NCBI GenBank assembly: GCA_013416445.1 | Contig: JACCER010000021.1 | Location: forward strand, 1-57,816 | Source: Alcaligenaceae bacterium | GTDB taxonomy: Bacteria > Pseudomonadota > Gammaproteobacteria > Burkholderiales > Burkholderiaceae_B | Reading direction: 5' to 3' | DNA length: 57,816 nt | Shown here: piece after piece, positions 7,773 to 16,147 of the stretch | Numbering within the stretch: the first letter of the stretch is position 1 | Layout: every line of letters starts with the position of its first letter | The notes under the pieces: model-generated | Seen by the model: the letters and a program-made list of their open reading frames with translations, nothing else | Told to the model about the DNA's origin: nothing | The model's database searches: none | Position numbers and translations under genes: made by a program

Positions 7773-9173
7773 ATGATGCCAAATAATTTTAGAGCGCAGC
7801 GAGTCGTCGGTACCACAGTCTTTGATTCTATCTTGTTCAAAGACGCTTTCGGTACGCAACAGGCCCGGGAAATTTTCTCGGATACATCTTTGGTGGGGCG
7901 CTACATTGAGGTTGAGGTCGCGCTGGCCAAGGCGCAGGCGCGCTGCGGCGTCATTCCCGCAGAGGCAGCGATACACATTGCTGCCACCGCACGGCTGGAA
8001 GACATTGATTTCGAACGCATGGGCCAAGAAACCGACATCGTTGGCTATCCCATTTTACCGCTGGTGCACCAGTTGGTCGATCTGTGTGGCGAGGCGGGTC
8101 GATACGTGCATTGGGGCGCTACCACCCAAGACATCATGGACACCGCCACTGTGCTCCAGGTACGCGCGGCCTTGAATCTGCTTGATGAGGACTTGCGCGC
8201 ATTGCGGGCCATTCTGGCTGGCTTGGCCAGTAAGTACCGGGACACGCCAATGGCGGGTCGTACGCATCTGCAACATGCCTTGCCCGTGACATTCGGCTAC
8301 AAGGCGGCCATATGGCTAGCCATGTGCGATCGTCACCAAGAGCGTTTGGCAGAACTCAGAAAAAGGGTGCTGGTGGTGCAGTTTGCCGGCGCTGCCGGCA
8401 CCTTGGCGTCGCTGGGTGAGCAGGGCTTTGCGGTGCAGCAAGCCTTGGCGGATGAACTCGATCTAGGGGTGTCCGCCATCAGTTGGCACGCGGCGCGTGA
8501 CGGTTTTGCCGAGGTGGTGAACTTGCTTGCCTTGGTGTCGGGGTCGCTGGGCAAAATCGCCTACGACATCATGCTCATGGCTTCCACCGAGTTTGCAGAA
8601 GTGTACGAGCCCTTCGTGCAAGGTCGGGGCGCCAGCAGCACGATGCCACAAAAGCGTAACCCCATCTCCAGTGAATTAATGCTCGCGGCGGCGAAGGCAA
8701 TACGCCAGCATGCCGGCCTGATGACAGATGCGATGGTGCAAGACTTTGAGCGGGCCACGGGGCCATGGCATGCCGAATGGATTGCGATCCCAGAGAGCTT
8801 TATTCTTATTCTGGGCGCCCTGCATCAGGCCAAGCACGCCTTGGGTGGGCTAATTGTTGACACTGACCGCATGCGCGAGAACTTGGGCTTAAGCAAAGGC
8901 TTGATTGTGGCCGAGGCGGTCATGATGGCGCTGGCGCCGGTCATAGGGCGGCAGCAAGCACACGATGTCATGTATGCGGCTTGCCGTGTCGTCAACGAGC
9001 AAGGCGGCACCCTGGCCGAAGCACTTGCCAAGATTCCCGTCGTCACACAGCATTTTGATGCGCCCGCCATTGCCCGCATGACGGATCCCATCAATTATCT
9101 GGGTCTGGCGCCGCAAATGGCTGATCGCGTGGTGGCGCATTCTGCGGACATGGATAAAAAGCGGGCAGTATGA
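7773..9173 (+). CDS. Adenylosuccinate lyase / carboxymuconate cycloisomerase superfamily lyase
   Basis: A protein of about 466 residues of the fumarase-aspartase superfamily, enzymes that cleave or form a C-N, C-O or C-C bond by beta-elimination to give a fumarate-type product. Marks are VHWGATTQDIMDTA, GRTHLQHALPVTFG and the signature loop GASSTMPQKRNP with the catalytic serine. It belongs to the branch containing PurB and PcaB (3-carboxy-cis,cis-muconate cycloisomerase) but is not confidently either. The N-terminus is uncertain: ATGs at 7773 and 7776 clear the palindrome at 7739-7758, while the ATG at 7734 overlaps it. A Bug protein and an acyl-CoA dehydrogenase follow on the same strand, suggesting catabolism of an acid rather than purine synthesis. 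Confidence 0.8.
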   Translation: MMPNNFRAQRVVGTTVFDSILFKDAFGTQQAREIFSDTSLVGRYIEVEVALAKAQARCGVIPAEAAIHIAATARLEDIDFERMGQETDIVGYPILPLVHQLVDLCGEAGRYVHWGATTQDIMDTATVLQVRAALNLLDEDLRALRAILAGLASKYRDTPMAGRTHLQHALPVTFGYKAAIWLAMCDRHQERLAELRKRVLVVQFAGAAGTLASLGEQGFAVQQALADELDLGVSAISWHAARDGFAEVVNLLALVSGSLGKIAYDIMLMASTEFAEVYEPFVQGRGASSTMPQKRNPISSELMLAAAKAIRQHAGLMTDAMVQDFERATGPWHAEWIAIPESFILILGALHQAKHALGGLIVDTDRMRENLGLSKGLIVAEAVMMALAPVIGRQQAHDVMYAACRVVNEQGGTLAEALAKIPVVTQHFDAPAIARMTDPINYLGLAPQMADRVVAHSADMDKKRAV

Positions 9174-9375
9174 GCGCCACACGAAATAAAGTCACCGTGG
9201 CGGTGGGAGTGAGCTTGCGGCAGCTTAGGGTATCGCATTGTGTTGATCCCTGTCGCAAATTGAACCGTCGCAACGCATCTCGGATATAGGGGATAGCAGG
9301 ATACGACAGGCGCTCCGTTCTGCTTTACACCCTACTTAATCACCATTGGACCAGATATAACATAAGGAAATGATC

Positions 9376-10341
9376 ATGAATATGTTTATGAAAGTAGCTG
9401 CTACTGCAACCATTGCACTGGCTAGTGTCGTTGCTCAAGCTGCCGATGCTTATCCCAGCAAGCCGATTCAATTAGTTATTCCCTATCCTCCCGGAGGCTC
9501 CGCTGATGCAATCGGTCGTCCATTATCGGCTGCTTTGGCCAGACATATGGATGCGAATGTGATTCTGGAGTATCGCGCTGGTGCGGGCGGAACTATAGGA
9601 ACGCGCCATGTAGCGCGGTCCAAACCTGATGGTTACACTTTGATCTTGGCTCTTGCCGCGCATAGCATCAACCCGAGTCTGTATCCGGATCTTCAGTATG
9701 ATGCGATGAAGGATTTTTCTCCTATTGGTAAAGTAGCAGAACTCCCCCTTGGCATTTATCTCAATGCCGATTTTCCAGCTAAAAACTTGCAAGAACTGAT
9801 CAGTTACGCCAAGAAAAAACCTGGTGAGATTACGTTTTCATCAGCCGGAAACGGTAATACAACGCACTTAGCTGCTGAGTTGTTTGCACATACAGCAGGC
9901 ATCAAAATTCGACATATTCCTTATAAAGGTGGTGGTGCCGCCTTGAAGGCAGTAATGGGTGGGGATGTGTCAGGGATGTTCGATGGTTCGCAAACCATGA
10001 ATATGGTCGAAGGGGGTCGCATGCGCGCTATTGCTTTTGCTAGCAAAAATCGCATCGCATCCGCGCCTGATGTGCCCACGATGGAAGAAGCCGGCCTTAA
10101 GGACTTCATTGTTTCGGGTTGGTATGGCTTACTTGCGCCAGCAGGGACTTCAACTGATGTGATTAATACCTTGAGTAAGGGCCTGAGCGCTGCTCTGGAG
10201 GACCCAGAGTTCAGGAAAACGGTAGAAACGATGGGTTATGAGGTTACTCCGTCGACTGCAGAAGAACTAGGGGAGCATATGTCGAAAGAAAAAAAGCGCT
10301 GGGCTGATGTTATTGCAGCAGTTGGTGCCAAAGTAGAGTAG
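9376..10341 (+). CDS. Bug family (TctC-type) periplasmic solute-binding protein
   Basis: A 321-residue extracytoplasmic binding protein of the Bug family, which binds carboxylates and other small polar molecules. It has a signal peptide (ends ..VVAQAADA, about residue 25), then YPSKPIQLVIPYPPGGSADA with the family's PPGG(S/G)xD loop, and IPYKGGGAALKAVMGGDVSG in the second lobe. AAGGAA at 9364-9369 places the start at the ATG at 9376 rather than the one at 9370. No TctA/TctB membrane genes are nearby, as for most Bug genes in Alcaligenaceae. Its place between the lyase and acyl-CoA dehydrogenase suggests capture of that pathway's substrate. Base composition looks more AT-rich than in the lyase gene before it. 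Confidence 0.88.
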   Translation: MNMFMKVAATATIALASVVAQAADAYPSKPIQLVIPYPPGGSADAIGRPLSAALARHMDANVILEYRAGAGGTIGTRHVARSKPDGYTLILALAAHSINPSLYPDLQYDAMKDFSPIGKVAELPLGIYLNADFPAKNLQELISYAKKKPGEITFSSAGNGNTTHLAAELFAHTAGIKIRHIPYKGGGAALKAVMGGDVSGMFDGSQTMNMVEGGRMRAIAFASKNRIASAPDVPTMEEAGLKDFIVSGWYGLLAPAGTSTDVINTLSKGLSAALEDPEFRKTVETMGYEVTPSTAEELGEHMSKEKKRWADVIAAVGAKVE

Positions 10342-10394
10342 GCCCAAGGTAACGAGTACAGCCATTGAATTCGAATTTTGTATAGGAGTGGTGA

Positions 10395-11561
10395 ATGATT
10401 CGCGACCAGTCTACTATGGATGCTTTATTGGAGACAGTTGATAGGTTCGTACAAGAGCGCTTGGTGCCAGTCGAGGCGCTCGTGGCCGAGACGAACGAAA
10501 TTCCCCAAGAAATTGTGGATGAGATGAAATATATAGGCCTTTTTGGACTGACTATTCCAGAAGAGTACGGGGGGCTCGGGTTGACGATGGAGGAGGAGGC
10601 CCGGGTCATGTTCAGTATGGGTCGGACTTCACCTTCCTTTCGCTCGGTTTTCGGGACGACAATCGGTATTGGCTCCCAGGGAATTGTGCTTGACGGCACC
10701 ATGGAACAGAAAACCAAGTACTTACCGCGATTCGCGAGTGGAGAATGGATAGGTTCATTCGCACTGACCGAGCCTGATGCGGGATCCGATGCCGCATCCT
10801 TGCGCACAACCGCAGTGCGCGACGGTGATTTCTACATTATTAATGGTACTAAACGCTATATTACGAATGCGCCGCAAGCTTCTGCTTTTACAGTAATGGC
10901 TCGTACCAATATGGCCGATAAGAGTGCCCAGGGCGTCTCAGCATTTATTGTGGAGGCAACGACGCCAGGGTTGAGTATCGGGAAAATTGACAAGAAGATG
11001 GGGCAACAGGGGGCGCATACAGCTGATGTCGTTTTTGACGCTTGTCGAGTTCCTGTCTCCCAGCTCATCGGCCAAGTAGAGGGGCAAGGCTTCAAGACAG
11101 CAATGAAGGTGCTTGAGAAGGGGCGAATCCACTTGGCCGCGCTGTGTGTTGGCACCGCAGAACGCTTGATACAAGATGCTTTGCGCTACGCTGTTGAGCG
11201 TAAACAGTTTGGGAAGCCTATCGGCGAATTTCAACTCATACAAGCGATGCTTGCAGATAGCCAGACGGAGACGTACGCTGCAAAATGCATGGTGCTTGAC
11301 GCAGCACGTCGGCGCGATGAGGGGCATGACGTATCAACTGAAGCTTCTTGCAGCAAATTGTTTGCATCTGAAATGTGCGGGCGAGTAGCGGATCGTGTGG
11401 TTCAGATATTTGGCGGAGCGGGATATATCGCTGATTATGGAATTGAGCGTTTTTATCGGGATGTACGCTTGTTCAGAATATATGAAGGAACGAGTCAAAT
11501 CCAGCAGTTGGTGATCGCTCGCAACCTATTGAAAGAGAAGCGTGCCGCTATGGGTGTGTGA
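10395..11561 (+). CDS. Acyl-CoA dehydrogenase
   Basis: A 388-residue FAD-dependent acyl-CoA dehydrogenase, oxidising an acyl-CoA to the trans-2-enoyl-CoA and passing electrons to ETF. The middle domain has FALTEPDAGSDAASLRT. The C-terminal domain has the MCAD-like signature RIYEGTSQIQ, with the expected catalytic base Glu364 present. AGGAG at 10384-10388 sits six bases before the ATG at 10395. It is 53 bases after the Bug gene and probably in the same unit. The chain length or side-chain type of the substrate cannot be told; with a Bug protein and a lyase, a short or branched dicarboxyl-CoA is possible (inference). Confidence 0.88.
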   Translation: MIRDQSTMDALLETVDRFVQERLVPVEALVAETNEIPQEIVDEMKYIGLFGLTIPEEYGGLGLTMEEEARVMFSMGRTSPSFRSVFGTTIGIGSQGIVLDGTMEQKTKYLPRFASGEWIGSFALTEPDAGSDAASLRTTAVRDGDFYIINGTKRYITNAPQASAFTVMARTNMADKSAQGVSAFIVEATTPGLSIGKIDKKMGQQGAHTADVVFDACRVPVSQLIGQVEGQGFKTAMKVLEKGRIHLAALCVGTAERLIQDALRYAVERKQFGKPIGEFQLIQAMLADSQTETYAAKCMVLDAARRRDEGHDVSTEASCSKLFASEMCGRVADRVVQIFGGAGYIADYGIERFYRDVRLFRIYEGTSQIQQLVIARNLLKEKRAAMGV

Positions 11562-11616
11562 CTCGATAGCCTGTTCTTAGACACATGCTATTTGTACAAC
11601 CGAGCGTAGGGGGAGG

Positions 11617-12309
11617 TCAGGCAACAGCCACACGCCATTGCGCCAGCAGTTTGGGCAGTTCGGCCATGTCATTGAAGACGTGCGCTACGCCTGCACTGCG
11701 TAGCGCATGCGCACTGCTGGGGTCGGTACCGCCAGGGCTATAGCCGAATACGGTTGCTCCAGCCGCTACGCCGGCCGTTGCGCCTGTGATGGTGTCCTCT
11801 ATGATGGCGCAGCGGGAAGGATCCACGCCCACGGCTGACGCGGCCACCAAGTACACATCAGGAAAAGGCTTGCTGCGCGGGAGATCCTGCCCGCTGAAGA
11901 CACGGCCTGTGAAGCAGTCGGCCAAGCCGACTTTGTCCAGCTGCATTTCGACTTTCCTCAGGTCGGCGCCGGAGGCAACGGCGATACGCCCGCCGAGAGT
12001 ATGGTGCAGGGCGCGCACGGCGGCGGGAGCTCCGGGTATTTCGACCAATTCGCGTTCCAGCGCTTCGTCGCGGCGCTGGCGAAACTGTCGATGCCAGTCT
12101 TCGCCAATACGGACTCCTGTGTGCGCTTCAATTAACGAGATCTCGTCCCTGACGGCTTTGCCGACGAAAATGCGCATGCACTCGTCGGCGGCGATAGGCC
12201 AGCCCAATTCGTGCAGCATCTGGGCGAGCACGCGATTGGTAATGGGCTCGGAGTCGACAAGCACACCATCGCAATCAAAGAGAACTGCGTCAAAGGGAAA
12301 AACCGTCAT
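11617..12309 (-). CDS. HAD superfamily hydrolase, phosphoglycolate phosphatase-like
   Basis: A 230-residue subclass IA HAD phosphatase. Motif I is DAVLFDCDGVLVDSEP with the nucleophile/acid Asp pair (DCDG). Motif II lies in VASGADLRKVEMQL, motif III is the Lys of SKPFPDVYL, and motif IV is IIEDTITG. A helical cap domain spans about residues 20-85. Such proteins dephosphorylate sugar phosphates, phosphoglycolate or beta-phosphoglucose (Gph/YcjU types); the substrate here is unknown. It converges with the acyl-CoA dehydrogenase and diverges from the solute-binding-fold gene at 12469. Confidence 0.85.
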   Translation of the reverse strand: MTVFPFDAVLFDCDGVLVDSEPITNRVLAQMLHELGWPIAADECMRIFVGKAVRDEISLIEAHTGVRIGEDWHRQFRQRRDEALERELVEIPGAPAAVRALHHTLGGRIAVASGADLRKVEMQLDKVGLADCFTGRVFSGQDLPRSKPFPDVYLVAASAVGVDPSRCAIIEDTITGATAGVAAGATVFGYSPGGTDPSSAHALRSAGVAHVFNDMAELPKLLAQWRVAVA

Positions 12310-12346
12310 GTCCTAGTCTCAAAAAATCGTGATATCGACAAGGATA

Positions 12347-12408
12347 CATCACGTTTGGATGCGTCTTTATAGGAGAACGTACAATTCGATCAAGATCAAA
12401 ACGTGATG
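12347..12408. promoter_or_regulatory. Widely spaced inverted half sites between HAD and solute-binding genes
   Basis: CATCACGTTT (12347-12356) and its exact complement AAACGTGATG (12399-12408) lie 42 bases apart in the divergent intergenic region. A third CGTGAT occurs in AATCGTGATATCG just upstream. Spaced operators of this kind could allow looping. No regulator gene is adjacent, so the reading is tentative. Confidence 0.35.
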
Positions 12409-12468
12409 AGTGCGGCGCGCAGCCGAATGTTTTCGTAGCGCATTCATAAGTCTTTACCAGGAGATGTT

Positions 12469-13224
12469 ATGGCAATAGATTCAGCAGTAAAACTGGCGTT
12501 CACTCCTATGGGTGTGCTGCGCGCATCGATTAATTTGGGTAATCCCATATTGGCCAACAGGGATGCCGCCACAGGCCAGCCGAGGGGTGTTTCCGTCGAC
12601 CTGGCCCACGCGCTTGCTGAAAAACTGGGCGCCGCACTGGAACTGGTGGTTTTCGATACGGCGAGCAAGTCTGTTCAGGCGGTCACCGATGAACAGGCGG
12701 ATATTGGCTTTTTCGCCATCGATCCCGCGCGTGGCGCAGGTATTGTGTTTACCGCGCCCTATGTCTTGATAGAAGGCGCCTATTTGGTGTCGGAAGCCTC
12801 ACCCATTGAAGACAATAGCGAGGTGGATCGCCCCGGTCATAGTGTGGTTGTTGGCAAAGGCAGCGCCTACGATCTCTTCCTGACGCGTGAGCTTGAGCAT
12901 GCCGAGATCGTGCGTGCGCCCGCATCGCCCGCGGTTGTTGATGTTTATTGCGAACAAGGGCTGGATGTGGCGGCGGGTGTGAAGCAGCAACTTGAAGCTG
13001 ATGCGTTGCGCGTGGGCGGGTTGCGCCTGCTGCCCGGCAGGTTCATGGTAATACAGCAGGCAATGGGGCTGCCCAAGAGCCGTGGAGAGGCAACTGCGCA
13101 ATATCTTGCCGCGTTTGTGGAAGACATGAAAGCTTCCGGGTTTGTCGATGAGGCTTTGCATCGGCACGGCATTGAAGGGGCATCGGTTGCGCCTTGTGTA
13201 TCTTCCCGGCTTAGTTCCAGATAA
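12469..13224 (+). CDS. Type 3 solute-binding-fold protein lacking a signal peptide
   Basis: A 251-residue protein with the family 3 periplasmic-binding-protein fold (amino-acid ABC type). Visible landmarks are GVLRASINLGNPI, an SVDLAHALAEKLG segment, AVTDEQADIGFFAIDPARG, FTAPYVLIEGAYLV, and a VVVGKGSAYDLFL segment in lobe two. There is no signal peptide: the protein begins MAIDSAVKLAFTPMG, straight into the first strand of the fold, and no upstream in-frame extension supplies one. It therefore probably stays in the cytoplasm, acting as a sensor, buffer or enzyme-like protein. No ABC permease or ATPase is beside it. A hairpin terminator follows. Family assignment is sound; role unknown. Confidence 0.75.
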   Translation: MAIDSAVKLAFTPMGVLRASINLGNPILANRDAATGQPRGVSVDLAHALAEKLGAALELVVFDTASKSVQAVTDEQADIGFFAIDPARGAGIVFTAPYVLIEGAYLVSEASPIEDNSEVDRPGHSVVVGKGSAYDLFLTRELEHAEIVRAPASPAVVDVYCEQGLDVAAGVKQQLEADALRVGGLRLLPGRFMVIQQAMGLPKSRGEATAQYLAAFVEDMKASGFVDEALHRHGIEGASVAPCVSSRLSSR

Positions 13225-13235
13225 GTAAGCAAAAG

Positions 13236-13254
13236 GCGGGCCATGCCCGCAGTT
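13236..13254 (+). terminator. GC-rich hairpin after the solute-binding-fold gene
   Basis: GCGGGC (13236-13241), loop CAT, GCCCGC (13245-13250), then AGTTT. A tight six-pair GC stem 11 bases after the stop codon at 13224. The T-tract is short. Confidence 0.55.
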
Positions 13255-13359
13255 TCACATAAATTGCTGGGCAAGCAGATGCGTGGCGCGCAACTGTTGA
13301 CGCTGCGATAACGCCAGTATTTTTCTTCCATTTCTGCTTTTCCATCCCGTCAAATTCCT

Positions 13360-13421
13360 ATTGACTTATCTTGGTGCGGCCAATAATATCCATTAAGCGG
13401 ATTATGGTAGCCGCTAAGCGG
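13360..13421 (+). promoter_or_regulatory. Promoter with paired IclR-type operators, site 1
   Basis: A sigma-70-like promoter TTGACT (13360-13365), 18 bases, TAATAT (13384-13389) precedes the Bug gene at 13468. Directly after the -10 come two 11-bp boxes, CCATTAAGCGG (13390-13400) and CCGCTAAGCGG (13411-13421), whose starts are exactly 21 bp (two helical turns) apart. The second is a perfect 5-1-5 dyad. The same pair with the same spacing lies in front of the IclR gene at 20030-20061. Covering the transcription start, they suggest repression by that IclR protein (inference). Confidence 0.7.
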
Positions 13422-13467
13422 ACAATATCGTTGCGGCTTATAAAAACATCTAACGGAGATAAAGTAC

Positions 13468-14466
13468 ATGCATGCTGTACGTAAATGCCTGGCCAAAATG
13501 ACTGTACAGGCCCTGACGGCACTGGTATTGGGCAATGTGGCGATGGTGGCTGGCGCCGCAGACGCCTCAAGTTATCCCAACAGGCCAGTACACCTGGTTG
13601 TGCCATTCCCGGCGGGCGGGGGGGCTGATACCGTGGGCCGGTTCCTGGGGGCCAAGCTTGCAGAGCGCCTTGGCCAAACAGTGATTATCGAGAACAAGGG
13701 TGGGGCCAGCGGCGCTATCGGGGCGGGGTATGTGGCCAACGCAAAACCTGATGGCTTGACCCTGTTACTGGGCACCACGCCTTTGATACAGGCGCCTGTT
13801 TTCTTCAAAGACCTGCCTTACGACGCCTTTCGTGACTTTGAACCAGTGGCGCGTATTGCGCTTTCAGCCGATGTGCTGATTGTTCCGGCAAGTTCCGGCA
13901 TTGAATCACTCGCCCAATTGGTGGAAGCAGCCAAGAAAAACCCAGGTAAGTACAACTACGGTACATATGGTAATGCTACCTCTGCCCATATGCATGGGGA
14001 ACTGTTGAATTATCAGAAGAATATCGAGCTGTTGCATATTCCGTACAAGGGGACCGCCCCGCTGATGCAGGATTTCCTGGGGGGGCAACTCACAATTGGC
14101 TTACCCGAGTCTGTGGGCGTTCGTGCGCACCTGGATAACCCCAAGCTTAAGGCGCTGGCAGTCTCTGGCGAGCAACGGCTCGCGACGCTGCCCGATACTC
14201 CTACATTTACCGAACTGGGTTACACCGACTTTGAACCCAATGGCTGGTATGGGATTGTTGCACCTGCGGGCACATCTCCGGCAATTGTCAACAAACTGTC
14301 CACGATTTTGGCCGATATCATGGCGCAGCCCGATGTACAGGCTCAATTCATAGGAATGGGGCTTAGCCCAGGCTATGGCAACGCCAAACAGCTCAAGGAC
14401 TGGATGCAACGGGATTCGGTTATCTGGGCCCGGATGGCCAAACTGGGCAATATCAAGGTGCAATAA
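13468..14466 (+). CDS. Bug family (TctC-type) periplasmic solute-binding protein
   Basis: A 332-residue Bug protein. The signal peptide (about residues 1-32, ending ..VAGAADA) is followed by SYPNRPVHLVVPFPAGGGADT with the ligand-binding PAGGxxD loop, and IPYKGTAPLMQDFLGGQ in lobe two. GGAG at 13454-13457 supports the ATG at 13468. It is a single-gene unit with paired operator boxes shared with the divergent IclR/Bug promoter region at 20022-20061. It converges with the DUF35-thiolase operon, which starts with another Bug gene. The two Bug proteins probably serve the same pathway. Confidence 0.9.
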   Translation: MHAVRKCLAKMTVQALTALVLGNVAMVAGAADASSYPNRPVHLVVPFPAGGGADTVGRFLGAKLAERLGQTVIIENKGGASGAIGAGYVANAKPDGLTLLLGTTPLIQAPVFFKDLPYDAFRDFEPVARIALSADVLIVPASSGIESLAQLVEAAKKNPGKYNYGTYGNATSAHMHGELLNYQKNIELLHIPYKGTAPLMQDFLGGQLTIGLPESVGVRAHLDNPKLKALAVSGEQRLATLPDTPTFTELGYTDFEPNGWYGIVAPAGTSPAIVNKLSTILADIMAQPDVQAQFIGMGLSPGYGNAKQLKDWMQRDSVIWARMAKLGNIKVQ

Positions 14467-14471
14467 CTGTA

Positions 14472-14488
14472 GCGGGCCGGAGGCCCGC
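14472..14488. terminator. Bidirectional hairpin between convergent units
   Basis: GCGGGCC (14472-14478), loop GGA, GGCCCGC (14482-14488). A perfect seven-pair GC stem lies in the 52-base gap between the Bug gene and the convergent DUF35 gene. It lacks a U-tract on either side but its place suits a shared terminator. Confidence 0.55.
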
Positions 14489-14518
14489 ACGTATCTGACG
14501 CAAGGGGCTATGCGGAAT

Positions 14519-14941
14519 TCAGTTAGGTAGGTCGGTAATCAGTTTGTACTGAATCAATGTGATTTCGTCGTTGACCGTTTCGAATACCGCCTGCACCCTT
14601 GCGCCTATGGTAATGGCGTCAAGGGTGGTGTCTACAATGTTGCCCATCAGGCGCACGCCCTCGTCCAGTTCCACGACTGCCACGGCATAAGGTGTGCGCC
14701 CCCGCATGTAGGCGTTGGCGGCGCGGTGGTTGATGGTGTACGTATAGATGCGACCCAGCCCCGAGCAGGTTTTCCAGTCGAAGGTGTCGTTCATGCACTG
14801 CGTGCAGATTTCGCGCGGATAAAACTGCAGTGTGCCGCAGTGTTTGCAGCACTGCATGTCGATGCGCCCTTCGCGTGCTGCGCGCCAGAACGGTTCTGTA
14901 ATGTCGGTGGGGCTGGGCAGAGGGCGATTAGTCGTGTCCAT
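14519..14941 (-). CDS. Zn-ribbon/OB-fold DUF35 protein, partner of the thiolase-fold protein
   Basis: A 140-residue protein with an N-terminal rubredoxin-like zinc ribbon (CKHC, then CTQC about 14 residues on) and a C-terminal OB-fold (about 60-135) containing GRIYTYTINHRAA and PYAVAVVELDEGVRLMGNI. DUF35 proteins bind acyl-CoA and work in complexes with thiolase-fold enzymes, for example the MaoC-DUF35/Ltp2 steroid side-chain systems. The ATG at 14941 overlaps the stop of the thiolase gene by one base (TAATG), implying translational coupling and a 1:1 complex. A start further upstream would run deep into the thiolase gene and was rejected. Confidence 0.87.
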   Translation of the reverse strand: MDTTNRPLPSPTDITEPFWRAAREGRIDMQCCKHCGTLQFYPREICTQCMNDTFDWKTCSGLGRIYTYTINHRAANAYMRGRTPYAVAVVELDEGVRLMGNIVDTTLDAITIGARVQAVFETVNDEITLIQYKLITDLPN

Positions 14942-16101
14942 TATTGTGCTCCGAGTATCATCGTTGTATTGCAGGAAAACACTAGGCCAGGTGCGTGGCA
15001 TAAAGCCAGTTCGTGGCGCGGAAGTTGGCGATCGCCGCATTCGCCCCGTAACTGGCGTACAGCTTCAATAACCAGGAATATGCCGAACATGCCCGGATGC
15101 CCATAAGACAGCCCGCCGCCTGACGTATTGATGGGGAATGCCCCGCCAGGGGCCAAGGCGCCATTCTTGACGAACTCGCCCGCTTCGCCCCGTTTGCAGA
15201 AGCCCAGTTCCTCTAGTGACTGCAGCACACCGATGGTGAAGTGATCATAAATTTGCACGACATCGATGTCTTCGCGCTTGACATCAGCCATGTCCAGCGC
15301 GGCCTGCGCTGTGCGGGCAACGTCGGTTTCCAGCCAGTCTGCCGTATTGAACGGGGTGTAATGATGAGAAAAGGACTCTGCCAGGCCTTTTACACTGATT
15401 GGCTTTTTTTTCAGGCTGGCTGCCCTTGCAGTTGATGTGATGATGAGTGCGCCGCCACCGTCTGTTACCAGGCAGCAGTCGCGTGCGCGCAGCGGATCGG
15501 CCAGTATCGGTGACTGCATGACATCTTCAATCGACAAGGGTTCGCGGCGATAGGCCTTGGGGTTGAGCGCCGCCCACTTGCGCGCTGCCACCGCCACTTC
15601 GGCCAAATCTGCGGGCGAGGTGCCATAACGATGGAAATGCAGTTGGGCGACCATGGCGTAGTAGCCAATTGGGCTGAGCTGGCCGTAAGGCAAAATGAAC
15701 TGCCCGCGGGGTGTGCGTGGGTTTTCCGCGATGCTGGTCAGCGCGCGCGAGCCATCCGAGGCCTGTGTGCTGCCGTATGTAATGAGCGCCACCGAGCACA
15801 TGCCTGCGGAAATGGCGGCGATGGCGTGCCGTATGTGTGAAATGTTTGACATGCCACCCATATTGGTGGAGTCGATGTAGCGGGGCTGTATGCCCAAGTA
15901 TTCGCAGAGCAGGACAGCTGGAAAGCGGTCGTCAGTATGGGCGAATACGCCATCGACATCTGCCAGCGATAGTCCGGCCTCGTCCAGTGCCCGACGTGCA
16001 GCCTGTGCCTGCAGGTCCAGTGCTGTCTTGCCCGGCACCTTGCCCAGATCGGACTCAGCCACGCCCACAATGGAGACGGGCGTCCAGGATTCTTTGTGCA
16101 T
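14941..16101 (-). CDS. Thiolase-fold protein (SCP-x/lipid-transfer type)
   Basis: A 386-residue thiolase superfamily protein. The N-terminus SIVGVAESDLGKVPGKTALDL is typical of the SCP-x/Ltp branch. The C-terminal NTSGGGLSYGHPGMFG retains the thiolase GHP histidine. Where thiolases carry the nucleophilic Cys, this protein reads NMGGMSN, with no cysteine, so it is probably not a classical thiolase. Ltp2-type proteins with this pattern and a DUF35 partner are retro-aldolases that release a side chain from beta-hydroxyacyl-CoA; that reaction, or an acyl-transfer role, is inferred here. It is the fourth gene of the operon and is coupled to the DUF35 gene. Confidence 0.82.
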   Translation of the reverse strand: MHKESWTPVSIVGVAESDLGKVPGKTALDLQAQAARRALDEAGLSLADVDGVFAHTDDRFPAVLLCEYLGIQPRYIDSTNMGGMSNISHIRHAIAAISAGMCSVALITYGSTQASDGSRALTSIAENPRTPRGQFILPYGQLSPIGYYAMVAQLHFHRYGTSPADLAEVAVAARKWAALNPKAYRREPLSIEDVMQSPILADPLRARDCCLVTDGGGALIITSTARAASLKKKPISVKGLAESFSHHYTPFNTADWLETDVARTAQAALDMADVKREDIDVVQIYDHFTIGVLQSLEELGFCKRGEAGEFVKNGALAPGGAFPINTSGGGLSYGHPGMFGIFLVIEAVRQLRGECGDRQLPRHELALCHAPGLVFSCNTTMILGAQ

Positions 16102-16147
16102 TTGATATTTCCTATACCTGTTTTGCGATGAGTCGCCGCTATTGTGT

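Noticed and set aside
14942-15040. Upstream start for the DUF35 gene inside the thiolase gene
   Set aside because: The ATG at 14941 aligns with the family start and gives the TAATG coupling overlap.
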